From Rhizobiaceae bacterium (GTDB lineage: Bacteria > Pseudomonadota > Alphaproteobacteria > Rhizobiales > Rhizobiaceae), in the NCBI GenBank assembly GCA_030065115.1, contig JASJDO010000003.1, positions 1 to 45,783 on the forward strand: a DNA stretch of 45,783 nt, given 5' to 3'. This document shows positions 32,106 through 42,794 of the stretch, in pieces. Under the pieces are notes generated by a model. That model had not been told where the DNA came from. It saw nothing but the letters and a program-made list of their open reading frames with translations, and ran no database searches. Made by a program: the position numbers and the translations under genes. Numbering within the stretch: position 1 is the first letter of the stretch; every line of letters begins with the position of its first letter.

Positions 32106-33371
32106 TTGGCGCTTTCAAAACTATCCCGGATTTTTCCTGTGACCGTTAATGCCCAGCTTCTCTCTGATGAAGAAGAAAATGCGATTGCCCGCAAAAATGT
32201 CCTTCTTTACCTGATGTGCCAGGCACTTGGCGCAGCGTCTGCACCAATCAACATCGCGCTTGGTGGGCTTGTTGGGCACAATTTGCTGGGCGAAGACAAG
32301 TCACTCGCAACTTTGCCAATCACCGCCTACAATATCGGGGTTGCGATCGGTGCGATAATTGCCAACGCCATCATGCGGCAAATAGGTCGGAAGCTTGGCT
32401 TCATGACCGGATGTGCCATTGGGTTGGCAGGCACCATATTTACAGGACTTGCGATCACGGCAGAAAGTTTCTGGCTTTTTTGCTCCGCATTATGTGTAAA
32501 TGGCATGTCCAGCGGTTTTGTTCAGCAATACCGGTTTGCGGCGGCAGACCGTGGAACCGCAGATTATAAACCAAAAGCCATTTCCACCATCTTGCTCGGT
32601 GGCGTCGCCGCTGCAATCATCGGGCCTCAATTGGTGATCTATGCAACGGATCTTGCAGCTCCTGTGCCCTTTGCCGGTGCATTTTATGCAGCAAGCATTC
32701 TGTTTGTTCTGAGCTTTTTCGCGCTGACGTTTCTGAATCCATCAAACCTTCAGATGAAGCCGCAAGAGGTTGAAACGACAAAGTCCTCGCGAAGCCTCGC
32801 GGAAATCGCTAGTCAGCCGAAATTTGCAATAGCTGTTCTATGCGGCACCGCGACCTACGCCCTGATGGCGTTTGTGATGACCGCTGCACCTTTGGCAATG
32901 GTTGGTCATGGTCACTCGCATGATCATTCCACGCTGGGCATTCAATGGCATGTGATGGCCATGTTTGCTCCAAGCATCTTTACCGGATCCTTGATTTCCA
33001 GGTTTGGCAAGGAGACCATTGTAGCGACCGGATTGTTGATTCTGGTCGTTTGCGGATTTGTTGCACTCGCAGGTTACGACCTGATGCATTTCTGGGGGTC
33101 ACTTATTCTGCTCGGGATCGGCTGGAACTTCGGCTTTATCGGGGCAACTGCCATGGTGACAGAGACATACGAGCCGCATGAAAAGAACAAAGCCCAAGGG
33201 TTGAATGATTTCATTCTGTTTGGTTCTGTGGCCGTCGCGTCCTTTATGTCCGGTCTGACACTCAATGCCTATGGCTGGGAACTCGTGAACTGGATCATCT
33301 TCCCTGTTGTGGCGATGTGTTTTGTTGGCCTAGGCTGGTTGCGGTATGCAGATCGGTCTCAGCATACTTGA
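32106..33371 (+). CDS. MFS transporter with His-rich loop
   Basis: A ~421-residue major facilitator with about 12 membrane helices. The N-terminal part shows LGGLVGHNLLGEDKSLATLPITAYNIGVAIGA; the motif-A-like loop is MRQIGRKLGF and the helix-5 region GGVAAAIIGPQLV. A loop between helices 7 and 8 carries HGHSHDHS, a metal-binding-like cluster that I recall in a subgroup of proteobacterial MFS proteins. The start is uncertain: the TTG at 32106 is adjacent to GAGGG with almost no spacing, and a GTG at 32139 is the other option. The substrate is unknown; the His cluster hints at a metal or pH response but may be structural. It follows nusB by 53 bp. Confidence 0.87.
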   Translation: MALSKLSRIFPVTVNAQLLSDEEENAIARKNVLLYLMCQALGAASAPINIALGGLVGHNLLGEDKSLATLPITAYNIGVAIGAIIANAIMRQIGRKLGFMTGCAIGLAGTIFTGLAITAESFWLFCSALCVNGMSSGFVQQYRFAAADRGTADYKPKAISTILLGGVAAAIIGPQLVIYATDLAAPVPFAGAFYAASILFVLSFFALTFLNPSNLQMKPQEVETTKSSRSLAEIASQPKFAIAVLCGTATYALMAFVMTAAPLAMVGHGHSHDHSTLGIQWHVMAMFAPSIFTGSLISRFGKETIVATGLLILVVCGFVALAGYDLMHFWGSLILLGIGWNFGFIGATAMVTETYEPHEKNKAQGLNDFILFGSVAVASFMSGLTLNAYGWELVNWIIFPVVAMCFVGLGWLRYADRSQHT

Positions 33372-33431
33372 GTTTCACAAGCCACGCGTCAGAAATTATT
33401 GTGGTTTGTCTAGCGTTGGATTTACGATCTC

Positions 33432-33962
33432 ATGAAACGGGTAATGATCATCGGTGGGTCTGGATCGGGTAAGACCACACTCGCCAGAGAATTGGGTGCA
33501 ATCACCGGATTGCCTGTAGTTCATTGTGACAAATTTCAGTTTAGGGAAGATTGGATCAGGGTGCCCAACGAACAGCGTGATGCGGCTCTGAATACCGCAG
33601 CTCAAGCGGATGAATGGATCATTGAGGGCAATTATTCCGACACTTGGCCACTAAGGTCGTCGCGTGCAGATACGATTGTTTTTGTGGACACACCTCGGTA
33701 TCTCCGGATATGGCGTGTTGTTTCGAGGACCATCCGATTTTATGGCAAGAACAGGCCGGATCTACCTGCAGGATGCGAGGAAAGGTTTGATTTAGCATTT
33801 CTCAAATGGACCTGGAGCTTTGATAAGAACAGGCGCCCAAATGCCTTGAAATTGATCCATGAAGCTCGCTCGGATCAGGTCGCAAAGATCTTCAAAAACA
33901 TTCGCGATTCAGAGGAATGGCTTGCAGAACTCAAGGGAAAGGGCGCTGGACTAAGCCCTTAG
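33432..33962 (+). CDS. P-loop kinase-like ATPase (FlaR/adenylate-kinase-like)
   Basis: A 176-residue small P-loop protein. The Walker A motif is GGSGSGKTTLA (residues 8-18), followed by LPVVHCDKFQFREDWIRVP, ADEWIIEGNYSDTWPLR and IVFVDTPRYLRIWRVVSR. This layout is that of the adenylate-kinase-related proteins often labelled 'DNA topology modulation protein FlaR'. The true substrate of these proteins is not known. The gene stands alone between the MFS gene and hppA. An inverted repeat GACTAAG-CC-CTTAGTC (33949-33964) overlaps its stop and may act as a weak terminator. Confidence 0.83.
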   Translation: MKRVMIIGGSGSGKTTLARELGAITGLPVVHCDKFQFREDWIRVPNEQRDAALNTAAQADEWIIEGNYSDTWPLRSSRADTIVFVDTPRYLRIWRVVSRTIRFYGKNRPDLPAGCEERFDLAFLKWTWSFDKNRRPNALKLIHEARSDQVAKIFKNIRDSEEWLAELKGKGAGLSP

Positions 33963-34137
33963 TCTCATTTCTGGTGCGAAGTGTGAACAATTTCTTGACG
34001 TTTGGCCCATTCTGACTAGTCTGCGCGGCGGTTGAGTAGGTTTTTTGACCTGCTTGAGGAGTTTGTCAAAGGCGTGGATTTCTGAGGGGATTGTCCAAAC
34101 AGCCGCGCCCTCAAATAAAAATAGGGAAATAGGAAAA

Positions 34138-36270
34138 ATGGATCCTTTAATTCTGGCCATTCTTGCCGGATTGTTGTCCATCGCTTATGGCGTTTGGGCA
34201 TCAATGTCGGTGATGAATGCTGATGCGGGTACTGATCGCATGCAGCAAATTGCTGGTTATGTTCAGGAGGGCGCGCAAGCCTATCTGACACGCCAGTATA
34301 TGACGATTGCCATGGTTGGCGTTGTTGTATTTATCGCCGTTGGCATCCTGCTTGGTTGGCTTGTGGCAATTGGTTTCTTGATCGGTGCGGTTCTTTCAGG
34401 TGTTGCAGGCTTTATCGGCATGCTCGTGTCAGTTCGCGCAAACGTTCGAACAGCGCAGGCATCAAGCCAAAGCCTGGGCGCAGGTCTTGATATTGCTTTT
34501 AAGGCGGGTGCGATTACCGGCCTTCTGGTGGCAGGTCTGGCACTTCTTGGTGTTGCGGCGTACCTTTGGTATTTGCTGAATGGCGCTGGTTACGGCATTG
34601 AAGATCGTGTGGTGATCGATGCACTGGTTGCCCTTGGTTTCGGTGCTTCCCTGATTTCCATTTTTGCGCGTCTCGGCGGCGGTATCTTCACAAAAGGTGC
34701 TGACGTGGGCGGTGACCTTGTTGGTAAGGTTGAAGCGGGTATTCCTGAAGATGATCCACGTAACCCTGCGACAATCGCTGACAACGTAGGCGACAATGTT
34801 GGTGACTGTGCCGGCATGGCAGCTGACTTGTTTGAGACCTATGCGGTAACAATTGTTGCGACTATGGTTCTTGCTTCAATCTTCTTCGATGGTGCGCAGG
34901 CAACAACCTTGATGATGTTCCCGTTGATGATCGGCGCGATGTGCGTGGTTACTTCAATCGTTGGCACTTTCTTCGTAAAGCTTGGTTCCAACAACTCCAT
35001 CATGGGAGCGCTCTACAAAGGTTTCATTGCAACTGCAGTTCTTTCCGCAGTCGGATTGATTGCAATTGTCTACGGTTGGCTTGGTACCGGTGAAACATAC
35101 ACTGCAGCTGGCGCCAGCTTTGATGGTCGTCATCTGATGTATTGTGGTTTGATCGGTCTTGCGATCACTGGCCTCATCATTTGGGTAACCGAATACTACA
35201 CTGGCGTTGAATACCGTCCGGTGCGTTCGATTTCACAAGCCTCTGTAACGGGCCACGGTACTAACGTGATCCAGGGTCTTGCTGTTTCTCTTGAGGCAAC
35301 GGCAATCCCTGCAATTATCATCATCGCTGGTATCATTGTTACCTTCCAGCTTGCTGGCCTGTTTGGTATTGCGATTGCAGTTTCCTCCATGCTTGCTCTG
35401 GCGGGCTTTGTTGTTGCGCTGGACGCGTTTGGTCCTGTGACTGACAACGCTGGTGGTATCGCTGAAATGGCTGAAATGCCGGATGAAGTTCGTAGCACAA
35501 CTGACGCTTTGGACGCTGTTGGCAACACCACGAAAGCTGTGACCAAGGGTTACGCGATCGGTTCAGCCGGTCTTGGTGCGTTGGTGCTGTTTGCGGCTTA
35601 CACAGAAGATTTGAAATTCTTTGCTTCCAATGCCGAAGCAGGATCATTCTTCGAAGGTGTTTCTGTAGACTTCGCATTGTCCAACCCATATGTGGTTGTT
35701 GGTCTGCTCTTCGGCGGTCTGTTGCCATACCTCTTCGGTGGTATGTCCATGACAGCTGTTGGTCGTGCTGGTGGTGCCGTGGTTGAAGAAGTTCGCCGTC
35801 AGTTCAAGGCAGATCCAGGAATCATGGAAGGTACTTCCAAACCAAACTACGGTCGTGCTGTGGACATGCTGACACGTGCTGCGATCAAGGAAATGATCGT
35901 ACCGTCATTGATGCCGGTTTTGTCTCCAATCATCTGCTTCTACGCAATTTACTGGATCACAGGTGACAAGTCGCAAGGCTTTGCTGCACTGGGCGCGATG
36001 CTCCTTGGTGTGATTGTGACAGGCTTCTTTGTTGCTGTTTCCATGACCGCTGGCGGTGGTGCTTGGGACAATGCGAAGAAATCCTTTGAGGATGGCTTTG
36101 TCGACAAAGATGGTGTGAAGCATGAAAAAGGTGGTGAAGCCCACAAAGCTTCTGTAACTGGCGACACCGTTGGTGACCCATACAAGGATACTGCTGGTCC
36201 AGCGGTGAACCCAATGATCAAAATCACGAACATTGTGGCTCTACTACTGCTTGCAGTCCTCGCACACTAA
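34138..36270 (+). CDS. hppA: Proton-translocating pyrophosphatase, K+-insensitive
   Basis: A 710-residue membrane pyrophosphatase that uses PPi hydrolysis to pump H+ across the inner membrane. About 16 membrane helices and the signature motifs are present: [44 protein letters not shown] (substrate site with the Asp cluster) and, near the C-terminus, [15 protein letters not shown] and [19 protein letters not shown]. Lys466 in [10 protein letters not shown] marks the K+-independent subfamily (Ala in K+-dependent enzymes). The ATG at 34138 has TAGGA upstream; earlier in-frame starts lie outside the conserved protein. Codon use appears biased to a few codons, as expected for an abundant protein. 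A strong terminator follows. Confidence 0.96.
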   Translation: MDPLILAILAGLLSIAYGVWASMSVMNADAGTDRMQQIAGYVQEGAQAYLTRQYMTIAMVGVVVFIAVGILLGWLVAIGFLIGAVLSGVAGFIGMLVSVRANVRTAQASSQSLGAGLDIAFKAGAITGLLVAGLALLGVAAYLWYLLNGAGYGIEDRVVIDALVALGFGASLISIFARLGGGIFTKGADVGGDLVGKVEAGIPEDDPRNPATIADNVGDNVGDCAGMAADLFETYAVTIVATMVLASIFFDGAQATTLMMFPLMIGAMCVVTSIVGTFFVKLGSNNSIMGALYKGFIATAVLSAVGLIAIVYGWLGTGETYTAAGASFDGRHLMYCGLIGLAITGLIIWVTEYYTGVEYRPVRSISQASVTGHGTNVIQGLAVSLEATAIPAIIIIAGIIVTFQLAGLFGIAIAVSSMLALAGFVVALDAFGPVTDNAGGIAEMAEMPDEVRSTTDALDAVGNTTKAVTKGYAIGSAGLGALVLFAAYTEDLKFFASNAEAGSFFEGVSVDFALSNPYVVVGLLFGGLLPYLFGGMSMTAVGRAGGAVVEEVRRQFKADPGIMEGTSKPNYGRAVDMLTRAAIKEMIVPSLMPVLSPIICFYAIYWITGDKSQGFAALGAMLLGVIVTGFFVAVSMTAGGGAWDNAKKSFEDGFVDKDGVKHEKGGEAHKASVTGDTVGDPYKDTAGPAVNPMIKITNIVALLLLAVLAH

Positions 36271-36294
36271 ACAGATCTGAATTGATCAAAAGAA

Positions 36295-36322
36295 AACCCC
36301 GCAACTTGGTTGCGGGGTTTTT
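36295..36322 (+). terminator. Terminator after hppA
   Basis: A 10-bp stem (36295-36304 with 36310-36319) containing CCCCGC/GCGGGG, a 5-base loop and a run of five Ts. It lies between convergent hppA and bamE; the A-rich 5' flank may let it work on the minus strand as well. Confidence 0.92.
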
Positions 36323-36368
36323 GTTTTCTGAAGCAGAGCATTTGCGGCAGGGCAGAAACAAGTGCTTG

Positions 36369-36860
36369 CTAGAACGGCTGCCCGCCGCCTTGTTGTTGGC
36401 CTGCTAGAATGGAGGATGGGCTTGCCCGTCCGGTCAACACCTGACGCAAGAATGTAAAATCTTCACCGGTTGTCGGGGTGGTTCTGGAAATGAAGTCAAA
36501 TACCTTGCCGTCCTGCAGGCCATAATTGGCAATTCTGGTGACGGTCTTTTCTTCGTCAAAATAGACCGACAGCACACGCTGGTCGATCAGCTTCAACTTT
36601 TCAAATTCGTAGGTTTTGGAGCGCTTTTGCGAAATATAATAGAAGACCTCGCTGTCAAACTGCCCACGGGAAGAAGGAGACCCGAGCGCCAACAGAACCT
36701 GGTCCTGACTTGATCCAACGGGTACCAGATCCAGTTGGTCCTGGGTGATCACGGGACCATTGTTAAATACGCGTTCTTCCACACAGCCCGCCAGCAAAGG
36801 CAGAGCAAGCATGGCCGCAGCAATTTTTGCGGTGATTTTCCGCTTGTTCTTGTTATGCAT
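36369..36860 (-). CDS. bamE: Outer membrane assembly lipoprotein BamE (SmpA/OmlA)
   Basis: A 163-residue lipoprotein of the BAM complex that inserts beta-barrel proteins into the outer membrane. The signal peptide ends in the lipobox LLAGC. The BamE domain begins with QLDLVPVGSSQDQVLLALGSPS, the conserved 'G.s..qV...lG.P' pattern, and continues FDSEVFYYISQKRSKTYEFEK...V.YFDE. A Gln/Gly-rich tail ends the protein. GGAG precedes the ATG at 36860. It is divergent from the cytochrome chaperone gene, an arrangement found in many Rhizobiales. Confidence 0.92.
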   Translation of the reverse strand: MHNKNKRKITAKIAAAMLALPLLAGCVEERVFNNGPVITQDQLDLVPVGSSQDQVLLALGSPSSRGQFDSEVFYYISQKRSKTYEFEKLKLIDQRVLSVYFDEEKTVTRIANYGLQDGKVFDFISRTTPTTGEDFTFLRQVLTGRASPSSILAGQQQGGGQPF

Positions 36861-36995
36861 CTTAACTCCACCCCATCTTTGGAATGCATCACGTCATGCG
36901 TCATTAACGCAGTCAGCTAGCAATATCAACAGATTGAACCCCAAGCTATTTGCCTATATTACCGTGGAGTTTCTGTTTCAGGTATCCAGCAGACC

Positions 36996-37526
36996 ATGCT
37001 CTCGTTTTTGTTTAAGAAATCAAAGTCCGAAACCATACCTCAACAGCTTTATGGCAGCCTTATGGCGCAGGCCAGGGAGCCGTTTCTCTATGCAGATTTT
37101 GGCGTTCCCGATTCTGTGATGGGTCGTTTCGACATGCTTGCACTGCATGTCTATTTGTTCGCGAGACGTCTGCGAAGCGTTGATTCGGAGGTTTCAATCG
37201 CTTTAAGTCAGGACGTGTTTGACTTGTTTGTCGCCGATGTTGAGCGTGCTCTTCGTGAGTTGGGGATCGGGGATACAACTGTTCCCAAGCGCAAGAAGAA
37301 GATGGTGCGCAGCTTTTATGGTCAGATTGAAGATTTTGACAAGCCATTGGAAGAAGGCGACAGTGCTGTTTTGTCAGAACGCGTGAACACGCGCTATCTG
37401 GCTGAATCTCAAAACCCGGACGCGGAAGCGCTGGCAAATTACATGTTTGAAAGTGCGAAATCTCTTGCTGAACAACCGTTTGAGAACATGTTAAAAGGCA
37501 ACTTGGCCTTTCTTGAGCAGCAATAA
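36996..37526 (+). CDS. Ubiquinol-cytochrome c chaperone family protein
   Basis: A 176-residue protein of the CBP3/UQCC family, which in mitochondria assists assembly of cytochrome b in the bc1 complex; the bacterial members are presumed to do the same. Features: IPQQLYGSLMAQAREPFLYADFGVPDSVMGRFDMLALHVYLFARRL, VFDLFVADVERALRELGIGDTTVPKRKKKMVRSFYGQ, which are the characteristic helical segments. No signal peptide. It is 37 bp upstream of the DUF177 gene and probably heads the operon chaperone-DUF177-plsX-fabH-ihfA-merR. Confidence 0.9.
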   Translation: MLSFLFKKSKSETIPQQLYGSLMAQAREPFLYADFGVPDSVMGRFDMLALHVYLFARRLRSVDSEVSIALSQDVFDLFVADVERALRELGIGDTTVPKRKKKMVRSFYGQIEDFDKPLEEGDSAVLSERVNTRYLAESQNPDAEALANYMFESAKSLAEQPFENMLKGNLAFLEQQ

Positions 37527-37563
37527 GCCAGTCTAGTGTTTCCCGAACATCGAACGGACATTC

Positions 37564-38130
37564 ATGAATTCCCTACCTGATCTCTCAGTACCGGTTTCCA
37601 AACTGCCGAATTCCGGCCGACACATCATTTTTGATGCTGACGCAGCGGACTTGCAGGAAATATCATCAGAGATCGGTGTTGAAAAAGTCTCTGAATTTGC
37701 TGCCAAACTTCTGGCACGACCGTGGAACAAGGGTGGCATGGCTCTGAAAGGGGAACTTGTGGTCAATCTGGAGCAGGCCTGTGTTGTCACTTCCGAACCA
37801 GTTCCAGCAACGCTGAACGTAAACATCGACAGAAAATATCTGCCTGTGGGTAAAACCATTCGCCGGGAGAAAACAAATGAAGACGGTGAGTTGGTGATTG
37901 ATCCTGATGCATCAGACCTTCCAGACGAGTTTTCAGGTGACACAATCAATTTATGGGAGGCAATTCTGGAAGAAATCGTGCTGGAACTCGACCCGTTTCC
38001 TCGCACGCCAAATGCTGAAATAAGTGTTGAATACCTACCTGAAGATGACGCAAATTCTGCTGCCGAACAAACTCATAGTCCGTTTGCCGAACTCAATGCG
38101 TTGATAAACAAAAAAAACTCGGAAAACTGA
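37564..38130 (+). CDS. DUF177 (YceD) family protein
   Basis: A 188-residue DUF177/YceD protein. The family is linked to 23S rRNA accumulation and in many bacteria lies before rpmF-plsX. Recognisable segments are LPNSGRHIIFDADAADLQEISSEIGVEKV, GELVVNLEQACVVTSEPVPATLN (with the single Cys of the usual motif) and INLWEAILEEIVLELDPFPRTPN. The acidic C-terminus is typical. rpmF is not present between it and plsX here, as usual in alphaproteobacteria. Confidence 0.85.
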   Translation: MNSLPDLSVPVSKLPNSGRHIIFDADAADLQEISSEIGVEKVSEFAAKLLARPWNKGGMALKGELVVNLEQACVVTSEPVPATLNVNIDRKYLPVGKTIRREKTNEDGELVIDPDASDLPDEFSGDTINLWEAILEEIVLELDPFPRTPNAEISVEYLPEDDANSAAEQTHSPFAELNALINKKNSEN

Positions 38131-38185
38131 GCTGAAACATCTTATATAGGATAGTTGAATGGCTTGGAGGCTGTTGTAAAAACTT

Positions 38186-39241
38186 ATGCCGGATACGTTG
38201 ACAGTTTCACTCGATGTGATGGGCGGTGACAATGGCCCGGAAACCGTATTGCACGGTGCTGATATTGCGCTGCTCCGCAATCCGTCACTTCGATTTGAAC
38301 TGTTTGGCGAAGAAGAAGCTATCTTTCCAGTGTTGGATCGCTTTCCCAAATTGAAAGCGAAAAGTGAATTCCACGCGTGTGAAGTCTCTATTTCCATGGA
38401 TGACAAACCAAGTGCCGCACTTCGTCGAGGACGCTACAAGTCGGGAATGTGGCAGGCTATCGAAGCGGTTAAGTCAGGCGCAGCGGACGTTTGTATCTCA
38501 GCGGGCAACACTGGCGCCCTTATGGCCATGTCCAAGTTCTGCCTGCGTACGCAACCTGGAATCACAAGACCTGCCATGGCTGCAATTTGGCCTACAGCAT
38601 CTGGTGAGAGCATTGTTCTGGATGTTGGCGCCAATGTCGGTGCTGACGCAGATCAGCTTGTCGAGTTTTCCGTAATGGGCGCTGCCATGGCCCGGGCACT
38701 TTTCGACTTTGATCGTCCTTCGGTTGGCCTGCTCAATATTGGTGTGGAAGAGGTCAAGGGTGTGGAAGCGGTGCGTGAAGCGGGCGCTTTGTTGAAAGAA
38801 GCGAGCCTTGAAACCATGAAGTATCATGGGTTTGTTGAAGGGGATGACCTCGGACAAGGCACAGTTGATGTGGTGGTAACCGAGGGGTTTGCGGGCAATA
38901 TCGCACTAAAAACTGCTGAAGGCACTGCAAAACAAATCGGCGGATATTTGCGCGCTGCCATGAACCGCACCTGGCTTGCAAAACTTGGCTACGTTCTTGC
39001 AAGAGGTGCTTTTGAGCAATTGCGTGAGAAGATGGACCCAAGAAAGGTCAATGGTGCCGTTTTGCTTGGATTGAACGGTGTGGTCATAAAAAGCCACGGT
39101 GGAACGGACGGCGAGGGCTTCGCTGCCGCAATTCAATTGGGGCACGATATGGCAAAAAATCAGCTTCTCAAGAAGATTGATACGGATTTGCAGGATTTTG
39201 CAGAAGTCAGAATTCAGCTGGAAAAAATTGTAGAAATTTAG
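38186..39241 (+). CDS. plsX: Phosphate acyltransferase PlsX
   Basis: A 351-residue PlsX that converts acyl-ACP to acyl-phosphate for phospholipid synthesis. Motifs: [72 protein letters not shown] and the C-terminal [19 protein letters not shown]. The ATG at 38186 is the only sensible start because an in-frame TAA lies 9 bp upstream; the nearest GGAGG is unusually far (about 16 bp). It is followed 12 bp later by fabH. Confidence 0.96.
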   Translation: MPDTLTVSLDVMGGDNGPETVLHGADIALLRNPSLRFELFGEEEAIFPVLDRFPKLKAKSEFHACEVSISMDDKPSAALRRGRYKSGMWQAIEAVKSGAADVCISAGNTGALMAMSKFCLRTQPGITRPAMAAIWPTASGESIVLDVGANVGADADQLVEFSVMGAAMARALFDFDRPSVGLLNIGVEEVKGVEAVREAGALLKEASLETMKYHGFVEGDDLGQGTVDVVVTEGFAGNIALKTAEGTAKQIGGYLRAAMNRTWLAKLGYVLARGAFEQLREKMDPRKVNGAVLLGLNGVVIKSHGGTDGEGFAAAIQLGHDMAKNQLLKKIDTDLQDFAEVRIQLEKIVEI

Positions 39242-39253
39242 GGGCGAATTTGA

Positions 39254-40225
39254 ATGAAACGATCAGTGATCATAGGCTGCGGGTCTTATCTGCCTGAAAA
39301 GGCGATGAAAAACGCGGAATTTGAGGAGTTCATTGATACATCTGACGAATGGATCGTTCAACGGACGGGCATTCAGCAACGCCATATAGCTGCTAAAGGT
39401 GAGACCACAGCTGATTTGGCTGAAGCTGCGGCACGGCGAGCGCTGGATGCTGCAAATGTAACGCCCGATGACTTGGATCTGATCATTCTTGCGACCTCCA
39501 CACCTAATAACACATTCCCGGCCACCGCCGTTGAAGTGCAACACCGATTGGGCATGCGTCATGGTGCTGCGTTTGACACGCAGGCAGTTTGTTCCGGATT
39601 TGTTTTTGCACTCACAACTGCAGATCAATACATCCGCTCGGGCCAATCAAAACGTGTGCTGGTAATTGGCGCTGAAACATTCTCCCGGATTCTCGATTGG
39701 GAAGATCGCACGACATGTGTTTTGTTTGGTGATGGAGCCGGTGCAGTGGTGCTTGAAGCGCAAGATGGCATAGGAGAAGCTTCTGATCGGGGTATATTAA
39801 CGTGCCATCTTCGTTCTGACGGATGTCACAAAGAAAAACTGTATGTCGATGGGGGGCCTTCTTCCACTCAAACGGTTGGATTCTTGAGGATGGAAGGTAA
39901 GGAAGTCTTTCGTCATGCGGTAGGCATGATCACCGACGTGATTGAAGATGCCTATTCGGCAACCGGGAAGGGATCAGAAGACCTTGACTGGTTTGTCCCG
40001 CATCAGGCCAACAAGCGCATTATTGATGCTTCCGCAAAGAAATTGAAGATTGATCCGTCAAAAGTGGTAACCACAGTTCACCTCCACGGGAACACATCTG
40101 CTGCTTCTATCCCCCTCGCACTGGATACGGCGGTCAAAGACGGGCGTATTAAACCAGGACACTTGGTAATGTTCGAAGCCATGGGTGGTGGTTTCACCTG
40201 GGGGTCTGTTTTGGTCCGCATGTAG
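39254..40225 (+). CDS. fabH: Beta-ketoacyl-ACP synthase III
   Basis: A 323-residue FabH that starts fatty acid synthesis by condensing acetyl-CoA with malonyl-ACP. The catalytic triad positions are visible: Cys in [13 protein letters not shown], His in PHQANKRI and Asn in [23 protein letters not shown] lies before the ATG. It forms a pair with plsX. A ~200-bp AT-rich gap without recognisable features follows before ihfA, so ihfA may have its own promoter there. Confidence 0.97.
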   Translation: MKRSVIIGCGSYLPEKAMKNAEFEEFIDTSDEWIVQRTGIQQRHIAAKGETTADLAEAAARRALDAANVTPDDLDLIILATSTPNNTFPATAVEVQHRLGMRHGAAFDTQAVCSGFVFALTTADQYIRSGQSKRVLVIGAETFSRILDWEDRTTCVLFGDGAGAVVLEAQDGIGEASDRGILTCHLRSDGCHKEKLYVDGGPSSTQTVGFLRMEGKEVFRHAVGMITDVIEDAYSATGKGSEDLDWFVPHQANKRIIDASAKKLKIDPSKVVTTVHLHGNTSAASIPLALDTAVKDGRIKPGHLVMFEAMGGGFTWGSVLVRM

Positions 40226-40423
40226 CCAACCTATGACATTTGCTTCATTATTTAAGAAGCTTCGTGGAACCTGGAATTTCGAAATGGTTCAAATTTGGTC
40301 TTGTTGTGCTTAAGAATTTACCTTATCTTTTAATTAATGGGACTCGTGAAACATGTCGATTATTCATTTGTTTTGTCTTGTTTAGGGGGCTATTTCGTTA
40401 ATTTTTAATGGCGGTTACATGAT

Positions 40424-40732
40424 ATGAGTCAGAAAACAGTTACAAGAACCGATCTTAGTGAAGCAGTTTACAAAGAGCTGGGACTTTCACGCATTGAATC
40501 GGCGGAACTTGTGGAGACCTTCCTGGATATTATCAGCGAGAGGATTGTTCAGGGCGAATCGGTTAAGCTATCCTCATTCGGGTCGTTTCTGGTGCGCAGC
40601 AAAAATGAACGTATTGGACGCAATCCGAAAACCGGAGAAGAGGTCCCAATCACTCCACGACGTGTCATGGTGTTTAAACCATCAAACATACTGAAGCAGG
40701 CAGTATTGGAAGGACACACGGGAAAGCGTTGA
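40424..40732 (+). CDS. ihfA: Integration host factor subunit alpha
   Basis: A 102-residue HU/IHF-family protein. It has the IHF-alpha pattern [35 protein letters not shown], the beta-arm motif [24 protein letters not shown] and a basic C-terminus. IHF bends DNA at specific sites as an alpha/beta heterodimer. Upstream is a 198-bp AT-rich gap likely to hold the promoter. The neighbouring MerR gene is a conserved partner in alphaproteobacteria. Confidence 0.95.
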   Translation: MSQKTVTRTDLSEAVYKELGLSRIESAELVETFLDIISERIVQGESVKLSSFGSFLVRSKNERIGRNPKTGEEVPITPRRVMVFKPSNILKQAVLEGHTGKR

Positions 40733-40797
40733 ACCAAAGCCTTTATTCTTCGGAAATCTGAACCACAATTGGGTGTTCTTCGGGCGGAGATGTATCG

Positions 40798-41337
40798 GTG
40801 AGTAAAAATCCAGACGCATTCAAAACCATATCTGAAGTGGCGGATGAGCTTGAGCTCCCTCAGCATGTACTCAGGTTTTGGGAAACGCGGTTTAACCAGA
40901 TCAAGCCGATGAAGCGCGGCGGCGGTCGCAGGTACTATCGCCCTGATGATGTCGACCTTCTACGCGGTATCAAGTCTCTTCTTTATGATGAAGGATATAC
41001 CATCCGGGGTGTCCAGAGATTGCTTAAAGAACAAGGCAATCGGCTCGCGGTGGATTTTGGAAAAGGACAAGCGCCAGCGGGCATCATCAATACCGAACCG
41101 CAAATGATGGGCTTGCAGGAAGAAGAGGGCGAAAGTCCTGCTGTAAGCATCTCAGATATTGGCGGCTCGAAAAGCAAAAAGAGCAAGGGCCTGCTCGGTC
41201 GATTGACCGGTAAATCCGAGGATGATGATCAGCAAAGCGGTGCAGCAATCGCAGGTACGGATTTGAAAACGCTGCAGTCTACGCTGCGAGAGCTGCTTGA
41301 ATGCAAAAGACTGTTGGATCAAACCCGTCAAGGTTAG
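40798..41337 (+). CDS. MerR-family transcriptional regulator
   Basis: A 179-residue MerR-type regulator with an N-terminal winged helix ([55 protein letters not shown]) and a Lys/Gly/Ser-rich unstructured middle ([13 protein letters not shown]). There is a short C-terminal helix ([20 protein letters not shown]) instead of a ligand domain. The start is GTG at 40798 with GGAG nine bases upstream. It follows ihfA by 65 bp and precedes tRNA-Pro, the usual order in this group. The effector and targets are not known. Confidence 0.9.
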   Translation: MSKNPDAFKTISEVADELELPQHVLRFWETRFNQIKPMKRGGGRRYYRPDDVDLLRGIKSLLYDEGYTIRGVQRLLKEQGNRLAVDFGKGQAPAGIINTEPQMMGLQEEEGESPAVSISDIGGSKSKKSKGLLGRLTGKSEDDDQQSGAAIAGTDLKTLQSTLRELLECKRLLDQTRQG

Positions 41338-41413
41338 CGCATTTCCACCAACATTGAATTTTGAAAATATCAATTGACGCTGGAAGTGGCAAACGTATAT
41401 CTGTTCGCTTAGT

Positions 41414-41490
41414 CGGAGCGTGGCGCAGCCTGGTAGCGCACTTGCATGGGGTGCAAGGGGTCGGAGGTTCAAATCCTCTCGCTCCGACCA
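41414..41490 (+). tRNA. tRNA-Pro (anticodon GGG)
   Basis: A 77-base cloverleaf: acceptor stem CGGAGCG/CGCTCCG, D arm with AGCCTGGTA, anticodon stem CTTGC/GCAAG with loop ATGGGGT (anticodon GGG, reading CCC and CCU), T arm GGAGG-TTCAAAT-CCTCT and encoded CCA. A short T run follows, before the convergent O-antigen ligase gene. Confidence 0.97.
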
Positions 41491-41525
41491 TTTTTCCAAA
41501 CTTAAATTAGAATATGCGTCAGTTA

Positions 41526-42764
41526 CTAGGCGATTTGAATTTTGCCCTGCTTATGCATTTTCTCCAGCAGCATACAGCCCCACAGGATCCCGATGATCAA
41601 ATAAACATGGCGCCAATGGTCAATGTCAATCACCCAACCGACCAACAGATGGCCGAAAAAAACAACATAGGCGATTTGGAAATAAGGCTGCCAAGGACGC
41701 TTCGCAAAAAGAAGTTTAAATCCGGCGATCAGTGGCCAAAGTACGATTGCAAGCCATGACACAAAACCAAGCCAGCCGTAACTCAGCAGGCTTCTCAAAT
41801 AGACGTTGTGTTCATCTTCGCCGTAGATCTGGCCAAACTCAAGATTGCCAATCCCAAGCGGTTTGCTCAATGCAAGTTCAAAACCAATGGCATGTCTGGC
41901 AAAACGGCCAATCCTTGCGCCGTCATATTCCTGAACCACTTTTGCCCGTTGGCTGATGATTTCCCAAACCGCGTCAACCTGCAAGGCACCGATGGTTGCA
42001 ACAATCAGAGAAGCAAGACCGAAAACCCCCATAAGGATATATTTCGCACGAACCTTTGCTTGGGGTTCGTTCATCAGCAACACAGCATAAAACAAGCCGG
42101 CTGTGAGCACAGTAAGCCCCCAACCGGCCCGCGAACCTGCCAGCAGTTCACCCAAAAGAAGAATGCTCAACAGACCCAGCCGAACAGGCAAAAGCGTGGC
42201 AGAACGGTTCATCACACCATACATCAGATAGAGGATTGGAACGATCAGGAACGGTGCAAACACATTGGGGTCTGCAAATGCACCTTGCGCACGATCATAA
42301 CGGGTGAAAAGATCAAATCCCGGCAGTCCGAAATAACCCAGAATACCGAGGGTCGATGTCGCGACAGCCGCGAGAACATAGGCACGAAAGATGAGGCGTA
42401 TTCGCCCCATGTCCTGTTTGATCAACAGGGCAAAAAACACACTGGTCATGCCGAGAAAGAACGTGACGGCGTTGTAAATCAATCCGCGCTGATAATCATC
42501 AATCATGAAGGACGAGATCAGCCCGCCAATTGTAAAGGTCGTGACCGGTATCAAAAGAGGCATGATTTCTTTAGGCACCCGCAATCCAAGAAGAAAGAAG
42601 ATCGCAAGCAAACCCGCCAGAAGCAATTCATAAGGCGCTGGTTCAAAGATGACAAAACCACCACTGAACACAGCAAGCGCTAATGCTGCATTCGCCAACC
42701 GATCAAACCGGATACCGGTTTGCAGGCTTGCTTGTGCATAGGGAAGGGTAGTTGAAATACTCAT
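41526..42764 (-). CDS. O-antigen ligase / polysaccharide polymerase family membrane protein
   Basis: A 412-residue inner-membrane protein with about 11-12 helices and the Wzy/WaaL-type long periplasmic loop near the C-terminal third (about residues 260-315). The loop contains [25 protein letters not shown] and [19 protein letters not shown], the conserved 'G.G...F......HN..L......G..G' pattern. An earlier segment, [10 protein letters not shown], is also typical. It should polymerise or ligate surface polysaccharide made by the adjacent genes. It lies 30 bp downstream of the sugar-transferase gene on the same strand, so they form one transcript that ends just short of tRNA-Pro. Confidence 0.88.
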   Translation of the reverse strand: MSISTTLPYAQASLQTGIRFDRLANAALALAVFSGGFVIFEPAPYELLLAGLLAIFFLLGLRVPKEIMPLLIPVTTFTIGGLISSFMIDDYQRGLIYNAVTFFLGMTSVFFALLIKQDMGRIRLIFRAYVLAAVATSTLGILGYFGLPGFDLFTRYDRAQGAFADPNVFAPFLIVPILYLMYGVMNRSATLLPVRLGLLSILLLGELLAGSRAGWGLTVLTAGLFYAVLLMNEPQAKVRAKYILMGVFGLASLIVATIGALQVDAVWEIISQRAKVVQEYDGARIGRFARHAIGFELALSKPLGIGNLEFGQIYGEDEHNVYLRSLLSYGWLGFVSWLAIVLWPLIAGFKLLFAKRPWQPYFQIAYVVFFGHLLVGWVIDIDHWRHVYLIIGILWGCMLLEKMHKQGKIQIA

Positions 42765-42794
42765 TACAGTAACCAGAGAACACAGTTTAAGACG

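Noticed and set aside
33949-33964. Inverted repeat GACTAAG-CC-CTTAGTC as a firm terminator
   Set aside because: The loop is only two bases and the following sequence is not T-rich enough; kept as a note under the gene.
40226-40423. 26-codon open frame after fabH
   Set aside because: No ribosome-binding site, very short and AT-rich; the gap is better explained as the ihfA promoter region.
41808-42683. A 291-codon open frame on the plus strand
   Set aside because: It is antisense to the O-antigen ligase gene. Its translation is rich in Gln, Lys, Asn and Arg with no domain, and the opposite strand encodes a clear multi-helix family protein.
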